A stretch of DNA of 43,070 nt from positions 1-43,070 of the forward strand of contig SOJX01000029.1 in the NCBI GenBank assembly GCA_004376375.1, given 5' to 3'. The position numbers were made by a program, and so were the translations under genes. Shown here one piece after another: positions 1-10,342 of this stretch; positions within the stretch are counted from its first letter, which is position 1, and each line of letters opens with the position of its first letter. This DNA comes from Planctomycetota bacterium. Its GTDB lineage: Bacteria; Planctomycetota; E44-bin39. The notes under the pieces were generated by a model. That model worked only from the letters and a program-made list of their open reading frames with translations. It was not told where the DNA came from and made no database searches.

Positions 1-70
1 ACCGGGTGACCGAGTGACCGAAGGACCGAGCGACAGAATGACCGAAGAACCCAAGGACCAAGGGATCCGA
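1..70. repeat. Degenerate GACCGAAG octad tract
   Basis: Repeated 8-base words close to GACCGAAG (gaccgag, tgaccgaa, ggaccgag, tgaccgaa, ggaccaa) fill the start of the window up to the kinase start. The same word family recurs near 18284-18320. An open reading frame runs through it from base 14, but the translation is low complexity, so it is read here as intergenic filler. Confidence 0.6.
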
Positions 71-76
71 GAAGCG

Positions 77-1894
<1,818 letters not shown>

Positions 1895-1925
1895 ATGCAA
1901 ATTCAGAAGGAAAAACGGTATTTAA

Positions 1926-2846
1926 ATGAATCCTATTCCTCTCATCTCCTGCAGGCAGCATTATTTTTACGTGTTGGTGTTTTCGCTGGCAGCATGGCTG
2001 TTTATAGCCATGCTTGTGGGCGGATTCGTGCCTGTCAAGTATAAAAATATGGATTGGTGCGAATGCCGTTTGCATTTCAAATATATGAATATAAGTTTTT
2101 TCATATATGGCGTCGGCGGCATTGTCTTCGGCCTTCTGTTCTCATATCCGTTTCACCGCTTAATGATTGTCAAATATACCCAGCCGGGCGATAAACAGGT
2201 ACCGTCATCCTGGATGGCGAAAATAGGCAGAAGGCTGTTGAGCTGGCGCGGGCCCGCAATACTGCTTCTCATATCGGGAATCTATCTTGGCGCAGACCGG
2301 CTGACGCATGCCTGTTTCAGAACGCATCCTACTTACGCGTTATTAAGAATTATACATTGCGCCGCAGCCAGAGGTGATATTATCGTTATTCAATCGGAGA
2401 TAAACAAAGGCATTGATGTGGACGCAGAAATCAAAGGCGGTGGGACGCCAATGCTTATGGCTGCTTGGAAAGGTCAGAAAGGCGCTATCACCTTGTTAAT
2501 TGAAAAAGGCGCCGATGTAAATGCGAAGACCCAAGACGGCTACACACCACTGCTGGCTGCTATAATCTTCGGATGTAAGGACTCTGTCGCATTGTTAATT
2601 GAAAAAGGTGCCGATCCCAATACGATGGAAATCCACAATGGCTTTACACCGCTTCATTGGGCTGTACATAAAAGCAACATGCAAATCGCACGTCTTTTAA
2701 TAGAAAACGGAGCAGATATGAATATAAAAAACAATACAGGAAACACACCGCTGGATATGGCCTCGTCGGCGGAAATAAAATTACTATTGCGTTCTTACGG
2801 CGCGAGAACCTCTGCTGAACTAAAAGCAGAGAAGAAAAAGAAATAA
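1926..2846 (+). CDS. Ankyrin-repeat membrane protein
   Basis: The protein has 306 residues. Three hydrophobic segments lie in the first 125 residues (about 13-33, 55-75 and 105-122). Four or so ankyrin repeats run from about 135 to 290, with typical phrases such as GADVNAKTQDGYTPLLAA and GFTPLHWAV. The repeats should form a protein-binding solenoid on one face of the membrane. The tail (LLRSYGARTSAELKAEKKKK) resembles the end of the ankyrin protein at 10339-11412, so both belong to one lineage-specific family. Codon third positions are AT-rich compared with the kinase upstream, which suggests a different history. The gene starts 31 bases after the kinase stop, so it may be co-transcribed. The function is unknown. 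Confidence 0.8.
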   Translation: MNPIPLISCRQHYFYVLVFSLAAWLFIAMLVGGFVPVKYKNMDWCECRLHFKYMNISFFIYGVGGIVFGLLFSYPFHRLMIVKYTQPGDKQVPSSWMAKIGRRLLSWRGPAILLLISGIYLGADRLTHACFRTHPTYALLRIIHCAAARGDIIVIQSEINKGIDVDAEIKGGGTPMLMAAWKGQKGAITLLIEKGADVNAKTQDGYTPLLAAIIFGCKDSVALLIEKGADPNTMEIHNGFTPLHWAVHKSNMQIARLLIENGADMNIKNNTGNTPLDMASSAEIKLLLRSYGARTSAELKAEKKKK

Positions 2847-3057
2847 AAAGAGAAATCGACAATCGAAAATCGTAAATCAAAAACACGCGCTGCAAGCAGC
2901 GCGGCTAATTATTTCCTTATCCCGTATCCCTTTCTCGTTCCTCGTTCCTCGTTCCTCGTTCCTCGTTTCTCGTTTCTCGTGTTTATATTACGAGAAACCA
3001 GAAACGAGAAACGATTCGTTCATCCTTCATCCGTATCCCTTATCCAGTATCCCTTAT
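2847..3057. repeat. Composite heptad repeat block with large inverted arms
   Basis: This gap between two convergent genes is built almost wholly of short words. It holds AATCGAA-type heptads (2853-2880), a small palindrome (2886-2903), TTATCCC/GTATCCC (about 2914-2930), CTCGTTC/CTCGTTT heptads (about 2932-2980), the reverse complement of the last (about 2990-3013), CATCCTT (about 3019-3032) and again GTATCCC/TTATCCC up to the next stop codon. The CTCGTTT arm and its CGAGAAA complement can form an imperfect hairpin of roughly 20 base pairs. A role as a bidirectional transcription end is inferred from position only. Confidence 0.7.
2886..2908 (-). repeat. REP-like palindrome, TTAGC family
   Basis: An 8-base-pair perfect stem (CGCGCTGC, then AA, then GCAGCGCG) is followed by GCTAA. 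On the minus strand it reads TTAGC followed by the GC-rich stem with a TT loop. It matches copies at 13456, 15123, 17199, 24680 and 24718. Confidence 0.65.
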
Positions 3058-4890
3058 CTATTTGATACTCAGACGATATATCGGCTTGCGTGCGGGGCGT
3101 GCGATTTCCTGAAGCCTGACTTTCAGTATCTCCTCGAGCTTCTCCTTACTCACCTTTTCGACCGGAATCCGCGTCGTCTCCAGGTAGACCGGCCGCCCCT
3201 GCTCGAGATACTCCGCGATTTTTTCGGGAGAGGTGGCGGCGCTGAAATCGTAAAGCGCCTCCGCCCCGAGCGCGACGGCTTCATCGAGGCTGTCCGGTCC
3301 CGGCTTTTCGGGAAAAATCTCGCCCACGTAGTCGAGAGGCATGACATGCCTTTCAATCTTGGATTTATGGACAAGCTGCATGGCAAAAACGTACTCGGCC
3401 CTTGGCGTCCTTTCCGGGCGGGTCGGCATGACGTACTGGCGGGAGTGGCCGTACCTGAAAGGGACATGATCACGATTCGTCCCGGCGATAAGCCAGTACG
3501 AGATATACGGCCCGTACATGTCGGAAACTATCACCGCGTTGTCTTCGGTTATATCTCTCAGCTTTTTTATTGTCTCGTACCGTATCGGCTCGACATACGA
3601 AAACTTATTCGCCTGGCGGACGGCGCCGTACAGATACGCGATGCAGAACAGCGCAAGCAGGACGCAGACGGACACGGGCGCAATCGACCGCCATCGTGAT
3701 TCCCGCGCGCGGTTTATAAGGTCGGCCATCCCCACGCCGGCGAGCAGGAATACGATGGGAAGCCACGTAAAGTGGAACCTGCCGTCCTGGTAGAAATAGA
3801 AAAGCATGATAACCGTAAGCAGCAGGTTCGTCCCGGCAATAAGAAGCAGCCACGTCAGCGGGTTCACCTGCTCGTCAGTTGTAGGGGCAAGGCATGCCTT
3901 GCCCCTACATGCTACGCGGCGGCGGAAAAGACGGACCAGGCCGAAACCCGCCAGGCCGAGAATCGCAATGCACGGCAGCCAGAAAATCCTGAACGCGCGG
4001 GAATGCCTGGGCGACGTCAGGACGAGAGCGGACTTCACCGCGAAGCCGAGGTTCGAGACCTCCGGTTTGTTGCGGGCGCCCTTGAACGCATACTGTGAGC
4101 CCCAGACCTTGCCCGGGTCGTCGTGGATGTAGCTGGCCCAGTACGCGTACCCGGTCCGGGTGCAGCCGCCGTAATGCGCCCTGTTGTAAGCCATGGCGGA
4201 CAGGGCAAAGGGCAATACGCCGATTGCCAGCAGGCCGCAATCGGCAAGGAGGCGGTAGGGTTTTCTGCGGGCGGCGATTATCACGAGAGCGGCGACGGGG
4301 AAACCGAAAATCAATGCATTCAGCCTCATTACGGTCCCAAGTCCGACCAGTGCGCCGAGCCCGACCAGGCCCAGGTTTCTTTTCCACCCCGGCCCGCTGC
4401 CCGCGACGTAGAAACCGAGGACCAGCACGGCAACGAACACGAGGATAAAGGGCGCCTCCGTCATGGGCAGGCGGGAATAGATCGCAACCACCGGGCTTGC
4501 CGCAAACAGCAACGCCGCAATAACGCCGGCCGTAACACCCCACAGGTATCTCCCCGCCAGGTAAATCAGGATGATTGCGGCGACGCCCGAAAAGACCAGG
4601 CCGTACCTCACGTTCTCGACTTCGGCCCCCGAAACCTTCAGAAAAGGATACTGGAAAATGGCGAACCCGAACGGATACATGGGAGGATAATGCTTGTGCC
4701 CGACCCAGATGAAATACTCTCCGGTTCGCGCGAGGTTTGCGGCCCCGGTCCCGTACTCGATCATGTCCGGCGCGGCATAAAGCTCGTTTATCTGGTCGGG
4801 GGCAGGCAGCAGAACCATGAACATAATAACCGCGCATGCGATTATTATTATTGTTTCCAGCAGAAGATATTTGGGAATTTTGTTATGCAT
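3058..4890 (-). CDS. GT-C fold membrane glycosyltransferase (ArnT/PMT-like)
   Basis: The protein has 610 residues, with about ten to twelve predicted membrane helices and a soluble C-terminal part from roughly residue 440. The N-terminal helix followed by an acidic periplasmic loop (PDQINELYAAPDMIEYGTG), then YPFGFAIFQYPF, is the arrangement of GT39/GT83-type glycosyltransferases, which move a sugar from a lipid-phosphate donor on the periplasmic side. Donor and acceptor are unknown. The start at 4890 follows AGAGAAG. A longer frame reaches 4980 but begins with non-membrane, low-quality sequence. The gene carries a perfect 30-base palindrome (3880-3909) encoding CRGKACLAPT in a loop between two helices. 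It lies just downstream of another GT-C gene on the same strand, and the two are probably one operon. Confidence 0.8.
   Translation of the reverse strand: MHNKIPKYLLLETIIIIACAVIMFMVLLPAPDQINELYAAPDMIEYGTGAANLARTGEYFIWVGHKHYPPMYPFGFAIFQYPFLKVSGAEVENVRYGLVFSGVAAIILIYLAGRYLWGVTAGVIAALLFAASPVVAIYSRLPMTEAPFILVFVAVLVLGFYVAGSGPGWKRNLGLVGLGALVGLGTVMRLNALIFGFPVAALVIIAARRKPYRLLADCGLLAIGVLPFALSAMAYNRAHYGGCTRTGYAYWASYIHDDPGKVWGSQYAFKGARNKPEVSNLGFAVKSALVLTSPRHSRAFRIFWLPCIAILGLAGFGLVRLFRRRVACRGKACLAPTTDEQVNPLTWLLLIAGTNLLLTVIMLFYFYQDGRFHFTWLPIVFLLAGVGMADLINRARESRWRSIAPVSVCVLLALFCIAYLYGAVRQANKFSYVEPIRYETIKKLRDITEDNAVIVSDMYGPYISYWLIAGTNRDHVPFRYGHSRQYVMPTRPERTPRAEYVFAMQLVHKSKIERHVMPLDYVGEIFPEKPGPDSLDEAVALGAEALYDFSAATSPEKIAEYLEQGRPVYLETTRIPVEKVSKEKLEEILKVRLQEIARPARKPIYRLSIK
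3880..3909. repeat. Perfect 30-base palindrome inserted in a coding gene
   Basis: The arms 3880-3894 and 3895-3909 are exact reverse complements (arm TGTAGGGGCAAGGCA). It lies in frame within the GT-C gene and adds about ten residues to a loop. Related GGGGC...GCCCC palindromes occur in intergenic DNA at 13404-13431 and, more loosely, at 16305-16325. Confidence 0.85.
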
Positions 4891-4911
4891 GATCTTCTCT
4901 GCCCGGCTCGC

Positions 4912-4940
4912 ATTATAACAGGGCCTCAAACCGGGCAAAG
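4912..4940 (-). promoter_or_regulatory. Candidate extended -10 promoter for the 4890 gene
   Basis: The minus strand carries TGTTATAAT (extended -10, 4912-4920) about 22 bases before the start at 4890. A weak TTTGCC lies about 16 bases further upstream. The same extended -10 word occurs on the plus strand at 7237-7245. Confidence 0.35.
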
Positions 4941-5036
4941 GAAATAATTTTTCTCGACCGCGGCCGGGTCGATGTCCCACGAAACAACCTGCCTTCCGCC
5001 GTCCGCGGCTACCGCTATCCTTTTTTCAATCATCAT
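4926..5036 (-). CDS. Possible 36-residue ORF between two glycosyltransferase genes
   Basis: The frame opens with ATGATG six bases after the stop of the upstream 716-residue gene, just behind AGGA, and stops at 4926. The product starts MMIEKRIAVAADGG and ends FLCPV. I see no known domain. The spacing suits translational coupling and base composition matches the surrounding genes. It could also be the remnant of a longer gene or chance coding. It overlaps the candidate promoter for the next gene. Confidence 0.35.
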   Translation of the reverse strand: MMIEKRIAVAADGGRQVVSWDIDPAAVEKNYFLCPV

Positions 5037-5042
5037 GTCCTG

Positions 5043-7193
5043 TTATTCATGCGCGTCTATATAGCTGCCTCGGGTCAGCCAGTCGGCAGGTGGCCGGCGC
5101 AGTTCTTTCTTATATCTTTCAATTCGTTCTTTTTCTTCAGGGGCGTCCGACTTACGCCAGAAAACCAGCACGCCGTGATTTCCAACCCAGCCGGGAAATC
5201 TGTCAAACTCTCCGATTACTCCCACAACCTCGTAATTCTCCCGGATATACTCAAAGATTGTACGGCAGACGTCCGGGAACCTGCCGATGTCGACGCCACC
5301 AACTGCGGGATAAAGCCCCTCGTTCGACAGGAGCACGAGCCGGACGGGGTAGCGCTCCATGGCTTCGGTGACCTTGCGCTCATCCTCGGGCGATACAACC
5401 GAAATCTTCATAAATTCGAGATGGTTTGTGGGCATGGGTCGGTCGGCGAGGAAGTTGTGAATTACCGTGTACGGCAGTGTCAGAACCCGCTCACCTGAAT
5501 CCGTTTCCTTCATAATAAAATCTGCAATCCTGTTGAATGCCTCGGCCGGATTGACCACGCAATCAGCCCGGCTATCCGATACGGCGCCTCCGGAACCCCT
5601 TGTTTCCCCCCGGTTCGGCGACAGCACGCCTGCGCCCCCACGGGGCATTGTCAGAAGGTGAATTTGTCTTTCGTATCTTTGTTTGGCAACATGGGCCAGG
5701 TTGGCCAACACCACAAGCCCGACAATTGCAGGCGGCAAGAAACGCCCGGCGGGAAATATACGCTTTCCAGATTTGTCGAAACGCACGCGACACAACGTAA
5801 CTGCATGGTCAATCGCAAGCACCACAAGGGCGACGGCCGCGGGAGCACCGTAAAACGCCAACGGATATATATTCCCGCCTGCAAGCCACTCATGGACAAG
5901 CACAACCACAAGCAATCCCAGGAAGCCCGATGCAAAACGAATACGGAGCCGGTTTACCGCTGAATAACCGCCGTTGACTATCAGAAAAATGAACGCGAAT
6001 ATGCCGGCGGTAAATACAAACTCTCCTCTCAGAAACTTATAACGCACCCCGTCAACAGTCAATGATTTGGCGGAGTGGAATTTGAGATTTCTTACGTATC
6101 CCACGAACGGGTTCCCGAAATCCTGCTTCATCGCGCCCGTATAGGGAAAGCTGCGGACAACCTCATCACCCGACGCACGGACAAGATAACATCCGTAAAG
6201 CACGGCGGCGGCTCCCAGGGCCCCGCAGAAAAGCACCAGGGTGCGTCTTGACGGCAAAAAGGAAAACGAGCCCGTCCCGGTCCGGCGATACCTGTTCCAC
6301 TCGATTATACGCGCACATGACAGATAAAGCCCCACTCCGAACAGCAATGACAAACCAATGTTGAGTTTGGCGATAAGGACGAGGAAAACCGAGAAGGCGG
6401 CAAAAATTCCCGCCGTTCTCATTCCCGCCCCGGTGTTTCCTTCCGGAGTCTCAACCGTGCCGCTGCCGCGTTTCTCCCGTAAATGAGCAGATGTGTCCGC
6501 ACCTGTTCCGCGCCGCCTGTTTCGTTGAATGATGCGCCGGACCGACAGATAAAGTCCGATTATTATCAGCAATGAGAAGCCGGTCTTGAATTTCCCGATA
6601 AGGAGAAGGAAACCGGACAAGGCGGCGAACAATACCCCCAGTTTCATTCCCCTGCCCGTGTTTTCGTCTGGAGTTCTTTTCGTATCACCAGCCAGCCACG
6701 GGGCAGCGGCGCCGATAAATGAGACAATACCGATACTGATAATAATATGGTTGAACGTGTGCCAGAAAGGGAGCTGGACCGATGCAACCAGCAGCGCGCC
6801 AATTGCCGCGGGGACAGGCCGGGCGTATCGAAGATATGAAAGATAGGAAACAATGACCAGCAGGACAAGGAGCACGGCTCTCATTGCCAGGGCCGTTTTA
6901 ATGCTCGCTCCGAAAAAGCGAAAAACAAGCCCGTGCAGTTCCAGCGAAAGGGGCCCGTATATGTATCCGAAATCGCGAAGGTATATTCCGCCTTTTGCAA
7001 CAACGTCGTACAGATACAGGTCCCGGCCATGGTCGCCCTGCGAGATTACAGCCGTTTCAGCTTCCTGAAGGGCAATGGGAAGGAAAAACAGGACTGCAAC
7101 AAGACCCGTCAGAACGGCAAGAACCAGCCGGCGTCTGCCGTCAACGCGGCCGACACGGTCCGTAACGCTTTTCTGCTCGTTCCCGTGATCCAT
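5043..7193 (-). CDS. GT-C type membrane glycosyltransferase-like protein with internal duplication
   Basis: The protein has 716 residues. Many membrane helices occupy residues 22-520, and a soluble C-terminal domain of about 190 residues follows. The first extracytoplasmic loop, with GDHGRDLYLYDVVAKGG then RDFGYIYGP (about 53-81), resembles the acidic first loop of GT39-like GT-C enzymes. The acceptor and donor are unknown. Residues about 171-231 and 247-306 are a tandem duplication with a 75-residue offset: TPDENTGRGM against TPEGNTGAGM, each followed by two helices ending in GLYLS. The ATG at 7193 is the only sensible start. The downstream genes (4926-5036 and 3058-4890) follow closely on the same strand, so one operon is likely. 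Confidence 0.75.
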   Translation of the reverse strand: MDHGNEQKSVTDRVGRVDGRRRLVLAVLTGLVAVLFFLPIALQEAETAVISQGDHGRDLYLYDVVAKGGIYLRDFGYIYGPLSLELHGLVFRFFGASIKTALAMRAVLLVLLVIVSYLSYLRYARPVPAAIGALLVASVQLPFWHTFNHIIISIGIVSFIGAAAPWLAGDTKRTPDENTGRGMKLGVLFAALSGFLLLIGKFKTGFSLLIIIGLYLSVRRIIQRNRRRGTGADTSAHLREKRGSGTVETPEGNTGAGMRTAGIFAAFSVFLVLIAKLNIGLSLLFGVGLYLSCARIIEWNRYRRTGTGSFSFLPSRRTLVLFCGALGAAAVLYGCYLVRASGDEVVRSFPYTGAMKQDFGNPFVGYVRNLKFHSAKSLTVDGVRYKFLRGEFVFTAGIFAFIFLIVNGGYSAVNRLRIRFASGFLGLLVVVLVHEWLAGGNIYPLAFYGAPAAVALVVLAIDHAVTLCRVRFDKSGKRIFPAGRFLPPAIVGLVVLANLAHVAKQRYERQIHLLTMPRGGAGVLSPNRGETRGSGGAVSDSRADCVVNPAEAFNRIADFIMKETDSGERVLTLPYTVIHNFLADRPMPTNHLEFMKISVVSPEDERKVTEAMERYPVRLVLLSNEGLYPAVGGVDIGRFPDVCRTIFEYIRENYEVVGVIGEFDRFPGWVGNHGVLVFWRKSDAPEEKERIERYKKELRRPPADWLTRGSYIDAHE

Positions 7194-7236
7194 TGTTGTA
7201 TCCTGGGAGCCTGTCGGAGAACCCTCTTGACAGGTA

Positions 7237-7245
7237 TGTTATAAT
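7237..7245 (+). promoter_or_regulatory. Candidate extended -10 element
   Basis: TGTTATAAT forms an extended -10, about 130 bases before the start at 7374. A TTGACA lies only six bases upstream of it, too close to serve as its -35, so the promoter call is weak. Confidence 0.3.
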
Positions 7246-7373
7246 GTCAGCGAGATGAAAAAGCAAACGCATTTCCGGATCCATAATTCATCCTTCATCA
7301 TTCAACCCGGAGCATGCAAACGGAGTATAAACAGATGGAAGATTCTCTATCCAGCGGAGGTTACGGAGGCTAT

Positions 7374-9599
7374 ATGACTCCGTTTCCCGGCAAAGCAGGC
7401 AATAACATGATGAAAATCCCGCTCGCCGTTCTGGTTGTTCTCGCGGTTATCCTGGGGGCAACGGGTATTTCCTATCCGGCCGATGAACCGGAAGGCCCGC
7501 CCGCAAAACCGTCGGAGCCTGCTCCCCGAAAACCCGAGGAAAAAACCCTCCCGAAGGCAAAACCGATAGTGCCGATAGGCGGCAAAAAAGACCTTACCCT
7601 CTTCGAGATCCAGTCTCTCGCCCAGAACCGCGACCTGGACAAGGGCAGACTTGCAAAAATGCTGACCTCCAAGGACGCGAAGATCAGGCGCGCGGCAGCC
7701 GTCGCGCTGGGCTGCATCCGCGAGCCGCGTACGCTTATCGAGCTCGGCTTCAACGCCGGGCGTGAAGAAGACCCCGAAGTCCTGGCGGCGATTCTTTTCG
7801 CACTCGGCCAGGCCGCGGAGGCCGCGGCCCGGCAAATGGAGGAAACGCTCCCGGAAAACCAGCCGAGATACAAAGTACAACTTGCCAGGCGCGCCGCCGA
7901 ACCGCTGAGAAACCTTCTGGCGCGCGAGGACGGCGACATCCCGGGAGGAGCCGCATCGCGGGCGCTGGCCATCGAGGCCCTGGGAAAAACCGGGCTCGAT
8001 AACGAGGCTTACCATATTCTTCCCGCGCTGTATCACCCCGACAACAGCGTGCAGGCCGAGGCCATACAGGCCATACTGCGCACCGACCCGCTGCCCTACG
8101 TCAAGAGCATCGGGGCCCGCGTCGGCAGTCCGTCTCCCCTCGTATCCATGCGCGCCGCCTGGGCGCTGGCGACCGTGATCGTACGTGATAAAAAGGCCCG
8201 AAAAGACGCGAAGCCCGGAATAGTAACCGCGCTGGCTTCGAAAGATTTCTGGACTCGCTATTACGGCTACGTCGGTGCGCGGCGGGCGCTCCTTCCGGGC
8301 CTCGCGCCGGCGGTGGTGAGAGCGGCGAAGAGCGAGAAGTCGGCGATACTGAAGATCGCGGCCGCCAAGGCACTCGGCCAGTTCCCGGCCGTCAAGGCCG
8401 CCCCCCAGATACTGAAAAAAATGTATGTCGACCCGAACCCCAACGTCCGGATGACCGCGATCAGGGCGGCCGGCAACCTCGGCGACGACTTCCTCATCCT
8501 GGAAGCCATCGACCGCCTGAAAAAAGAGCAAAACCTGGAGGTGAAGGCCGCGATCCTGAGGGTCCACGCGCGCCGCCACGGTTCCAAGGCGATAAAACTT
8601 CTCGAGCCGTACGTCGTGGAGACGGATGTGAACTTCCGCATACGCATGGCGGAAAACCTGGGGATGATCGGGACCGATGCAAGCCTGAAGCTGCTTCGGT
8701 ACCTCATGCAGGACCCGAACCCGCGCGTCCAGGCCGCGGTGCTCAGAACGCTTTCGATGCATTCCATCCGCGTCGACGAAGCCTACCGGATGGCGAAGGA
8801 GTCACTCAACATAGCGAGCCCGGCCGTCCGCTACGAAGCGCTTATCGTGCTGCACAGCGCGCGGAAAATCTGGGCGACCGACCTTATAGCCGCGCAGTAC
8901 ATCAAGTCACACCGAAAAGAATTCGCCTTCGTGCGCCTACTGATACTGAAGCTGCTCGTGCGCGACTTCGAGGACAAGCACATCCCGCTTTTCAGGCTCG
9001 CGCTGGCCGACGCGGACCCCGAGGTGCGCGTCGCGGCCAGGAACTTCTTCAGAAACACCCTGAACAGGGAAGAGGAGATTTCCGCCCCCATCTCGAAAAT
9101 CAGGACGTTTCTCAGCCCCCCGCCCGCCGGCTCACGATACGATCTGAGCACCCTGCGCGGCTCCGTAATCCTCGAGACTCTCCCCGACGTCGCGCCCGCG
9201 CACGCCGCCGCGTTCGACTTCCTGATCCGAAAACAGTTCTACGACGGCTTCGTTTTCCACCGCATCGACCCAGGAGTCGTGGCCGAGACGGGCGACCCGC
9301 TCGGAGTCGGGCTAGGCGGACTTAACTTCTTCGTCCCCGACGAGGCCAATACCGTAAAGCACATGCCCGGCGTCGTCGGCGCAAGCGACCGCGGCCGGGA
9401 CACCGGCGGCAGCCAGATATACTTCTGCCTCACCCCCCTGCCCGAGCTGGACGGGCGTTTCACCGTTTTCGCGCGCGTCGTCAAGGGCATGGACGTGCTC
9501 GCCAAGCTCCAGTTCGGCGACAAAATCATATCCGTCCGCCCCGTTACAAAAAAACCGAAAACCGCACCCAAGAAGAAGGGAAAAGGGGATAAGGGATAG
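7374..9599 (+). CDS. Secreted HEAT-repeat protein with C-terminal cyclophilin-type PPIase domain
   Basis: The protein has 741 residues. The start at 7374 is preceded by GGAGG at good spacing; in-frame ATGs upstream lack this. Residues 1-36 look like a signal peptide (MMKIPLAVLVVLAVILGATG) and lead into a proline-rich linker. HEAT-type helical repeats cover about 80-570 (for example RRAAAVALGCI and VRMTAIRAAGNLG). The last 150 residues form a cyclophilin domain, with FVFHRIDPGVVAETGDP, a GG-SQIYFCL segment and LDGRFTVFARVVKGMDVL. The catalytic Arg of FHR is kept, while the usual Gln and Trp/His positions are changed, so activity may be weak. The product probably helps fold or bind envelope proteins. 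The last codons (GKGDKG) and the stop are supplied by the GGGATAA repeat tract that follows. Confidence 0.85.
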   Translation: MTPFPGKAGNNMMKIPLAVLVVLAVILGATGISYPADEPEGPPAKPSEPAPRKPEEKTLPKAKPIVPIGGKKDLTLFEIQSLAQNRDLDKGRLAKMLTSKDAKIRRAAAVALGCIREPRTLIELGFNAGREEDPEVLAAILFALGQAAEAAARQMEETLPENQPRYKVQLARRAAEPLRNLLAREDGDIPGGAASRALAIEALGKTGLDNEAYHILPALYHPDNSVQAEAIQAILRTDPLPYVKSIGARVGSPSPLVSMRAAWALATVIVRDKKARKDAKPGIVTALASKDFWTRYYGYVGARRALLPGLAPAVVRAAKSEKSAILKIAAAKALGQFPAVKAAPQILKKMYVDPNPNVRMTAIRAAGNLGDDFLILEAIDRLKKEQNLEVKAAILRVHARRHGSKAIKLLEPYVVETDVNFRIRMAENLGMIGTDASLKLLRYLMQDPNPRVQAAVLRTLSMHSIRVDEAYRMAKESLNIASPAVRYEALIVLHSARKIWATDLIAAQYIKSHRKEFAFVRLLILKLLVRDFEDKHIPLFRLALADADPEVRVAARNFFRNTLNREEEISAPISKIRTFLSPPPAGSRYDLSTLRGSVILETLPDVAPAHAAAFDFLIRKQFYDGFVFHRIDPGVVAETGDPLGVGLGGLNFFVPDEANTVKHMPGVVGASDRGRDTGGSQIYFCLTPLPELDGRFTVFARVVKGMDVLAKLQFGDKIISVRPVTKKPKTAPKKKGKGDKG

Positions 9600-9660
9600 G
9601 GGATAAGGGATAAGGGATAAAGAGGAAGAAGTACCAAGAACCAAGTACCGGGTACCGGGA
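9590..9660. repeat. GGGATAA heptads followed by GTACCAA/GTACCGG words
   Basis: GGGATAA/GGGATAG repeats run from inside the end of the PPIase gene to about 9624. AGTACCAAGAACCAAGTACC and GGGTACCGGG words then run up to the next gene's ribosome-binding region. The second set is the reverse complement of the ACTTGGTACT words seen at 16341 and 17231. Confidence 0.65.
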
Positions 9661-9673
9661 AAGAAGAAAAGAA

Positions 9674-10342
9674 ATGAAATTATCTCTCCCCCTCAAACTC
9701 GGCATCTTTTTCGTACTATTGTTTTCAGCAGTGTGTTTTTCTGGTTGCGCTTCGCTGAGCAAATATTTCAAAGATCGCGCAAATGATCTTGTTGACCCAT
9801 TCCTTTTCCGCGTTTCTTATGGAATTGGAGTGTCCGCTTTTGCGCAGGCTACAAGGTTCGGGCCGGGTACAATCGTGGGATTGTCTGATTCCAATAAATA
9901 CGGATTTGTAGGACGCAATTACACTTTTTCAGAGGAAGAGTGTGCTGGTCTTGGGATTTTCGGAATCAGGTCTGTTCCATGGCAGAAAGGCTCTCGAGCT
10001 TATTTGCCAAACCATCTCGGAATGCCTGTAAAGGATTTGGAAGCAGAATCCGTATATATTTGTGGAATAAATAATATACTTTATTTTAATCTGCTCCATA
10101 CTATCAGGTCTGATTCAGAGAATCCTCGTTCAGAAGCAATAAAAGACCGTCGGGAGCTTGCCCACCTTTTCTGGATTGAAGCAGATATATTCTGCTTTGC
10201 AGGGATAGATATTGGCTTTAATCCATATGAAGTAGTAGATTTGGTTTCAGGTATCTTTGGCTTGGACATTGCAGGTGATGATGTCGAACCCGAAAAAGAA
10301 GAGCCGCCCGAAGCCGAAAAAGATGAGCCGGATGATAAATGA
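9674..10342 (+). CDS. Lipoprotein of unknown function
   Basis: The protein has 222 residues. A signal peptide ends in the lipobox FSGC (Cys near residue 25), so it should be a lipid-anchored envelope protein. The mature part has glycine-rich stretches (VSYGIGVSAFAQATRFGPG, GLGIFGIRS) that might be beta structure, and a charged tail rich in Glu, Asp and Pro. I recognise no family. The first residues (LPLKLGIFFVLLFSAV) match the N-termini of the genes at 10339 and 18360. The stop overlaps the next start by four bases (ATGA), so translation is probably coupled. Codons are AT-rich compared with the PPIase gene before it. Confidence 0.7.
   Translation: MKLSLPLKLGIFFVLLFSAVCFSGCASLSKYFKDRANDLVDPFLFRVSYGIGVSAFAQATRFGPGTIVGLSDSNKYGFVGRNYTFSEEECAGLGIFGIRSVPWQKGSRAYLPNHLGMPVKDLEAESVYICGINNILYFNLLHTIRSDSENPRSEAIKDRRELAHLFWIEADIFCFAGIDIGFNPYEVVDLVSGIFGLDIAGDDVEPEKEEPPEAEKDEPDDK

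Noticed and set aside
2932..3013. Regular repeats considered as a CRISPR array
   Set aside because: The units are only seven bases with no unique spacers and no cas genes nearby, so this is a tandem word tract.
3605..3853. Several open frames on both strands inside the GT-C gene
   Set aside because: They are shadows of the membrane protein, which has continuous helices and a proper start.
7228..7245. TTGACA followed by TATAAT considered as a full promoter
   Set aside because: The spacer is six bases, far below the 16-18 needed; only the extended -10 is kept as a weak candidate.
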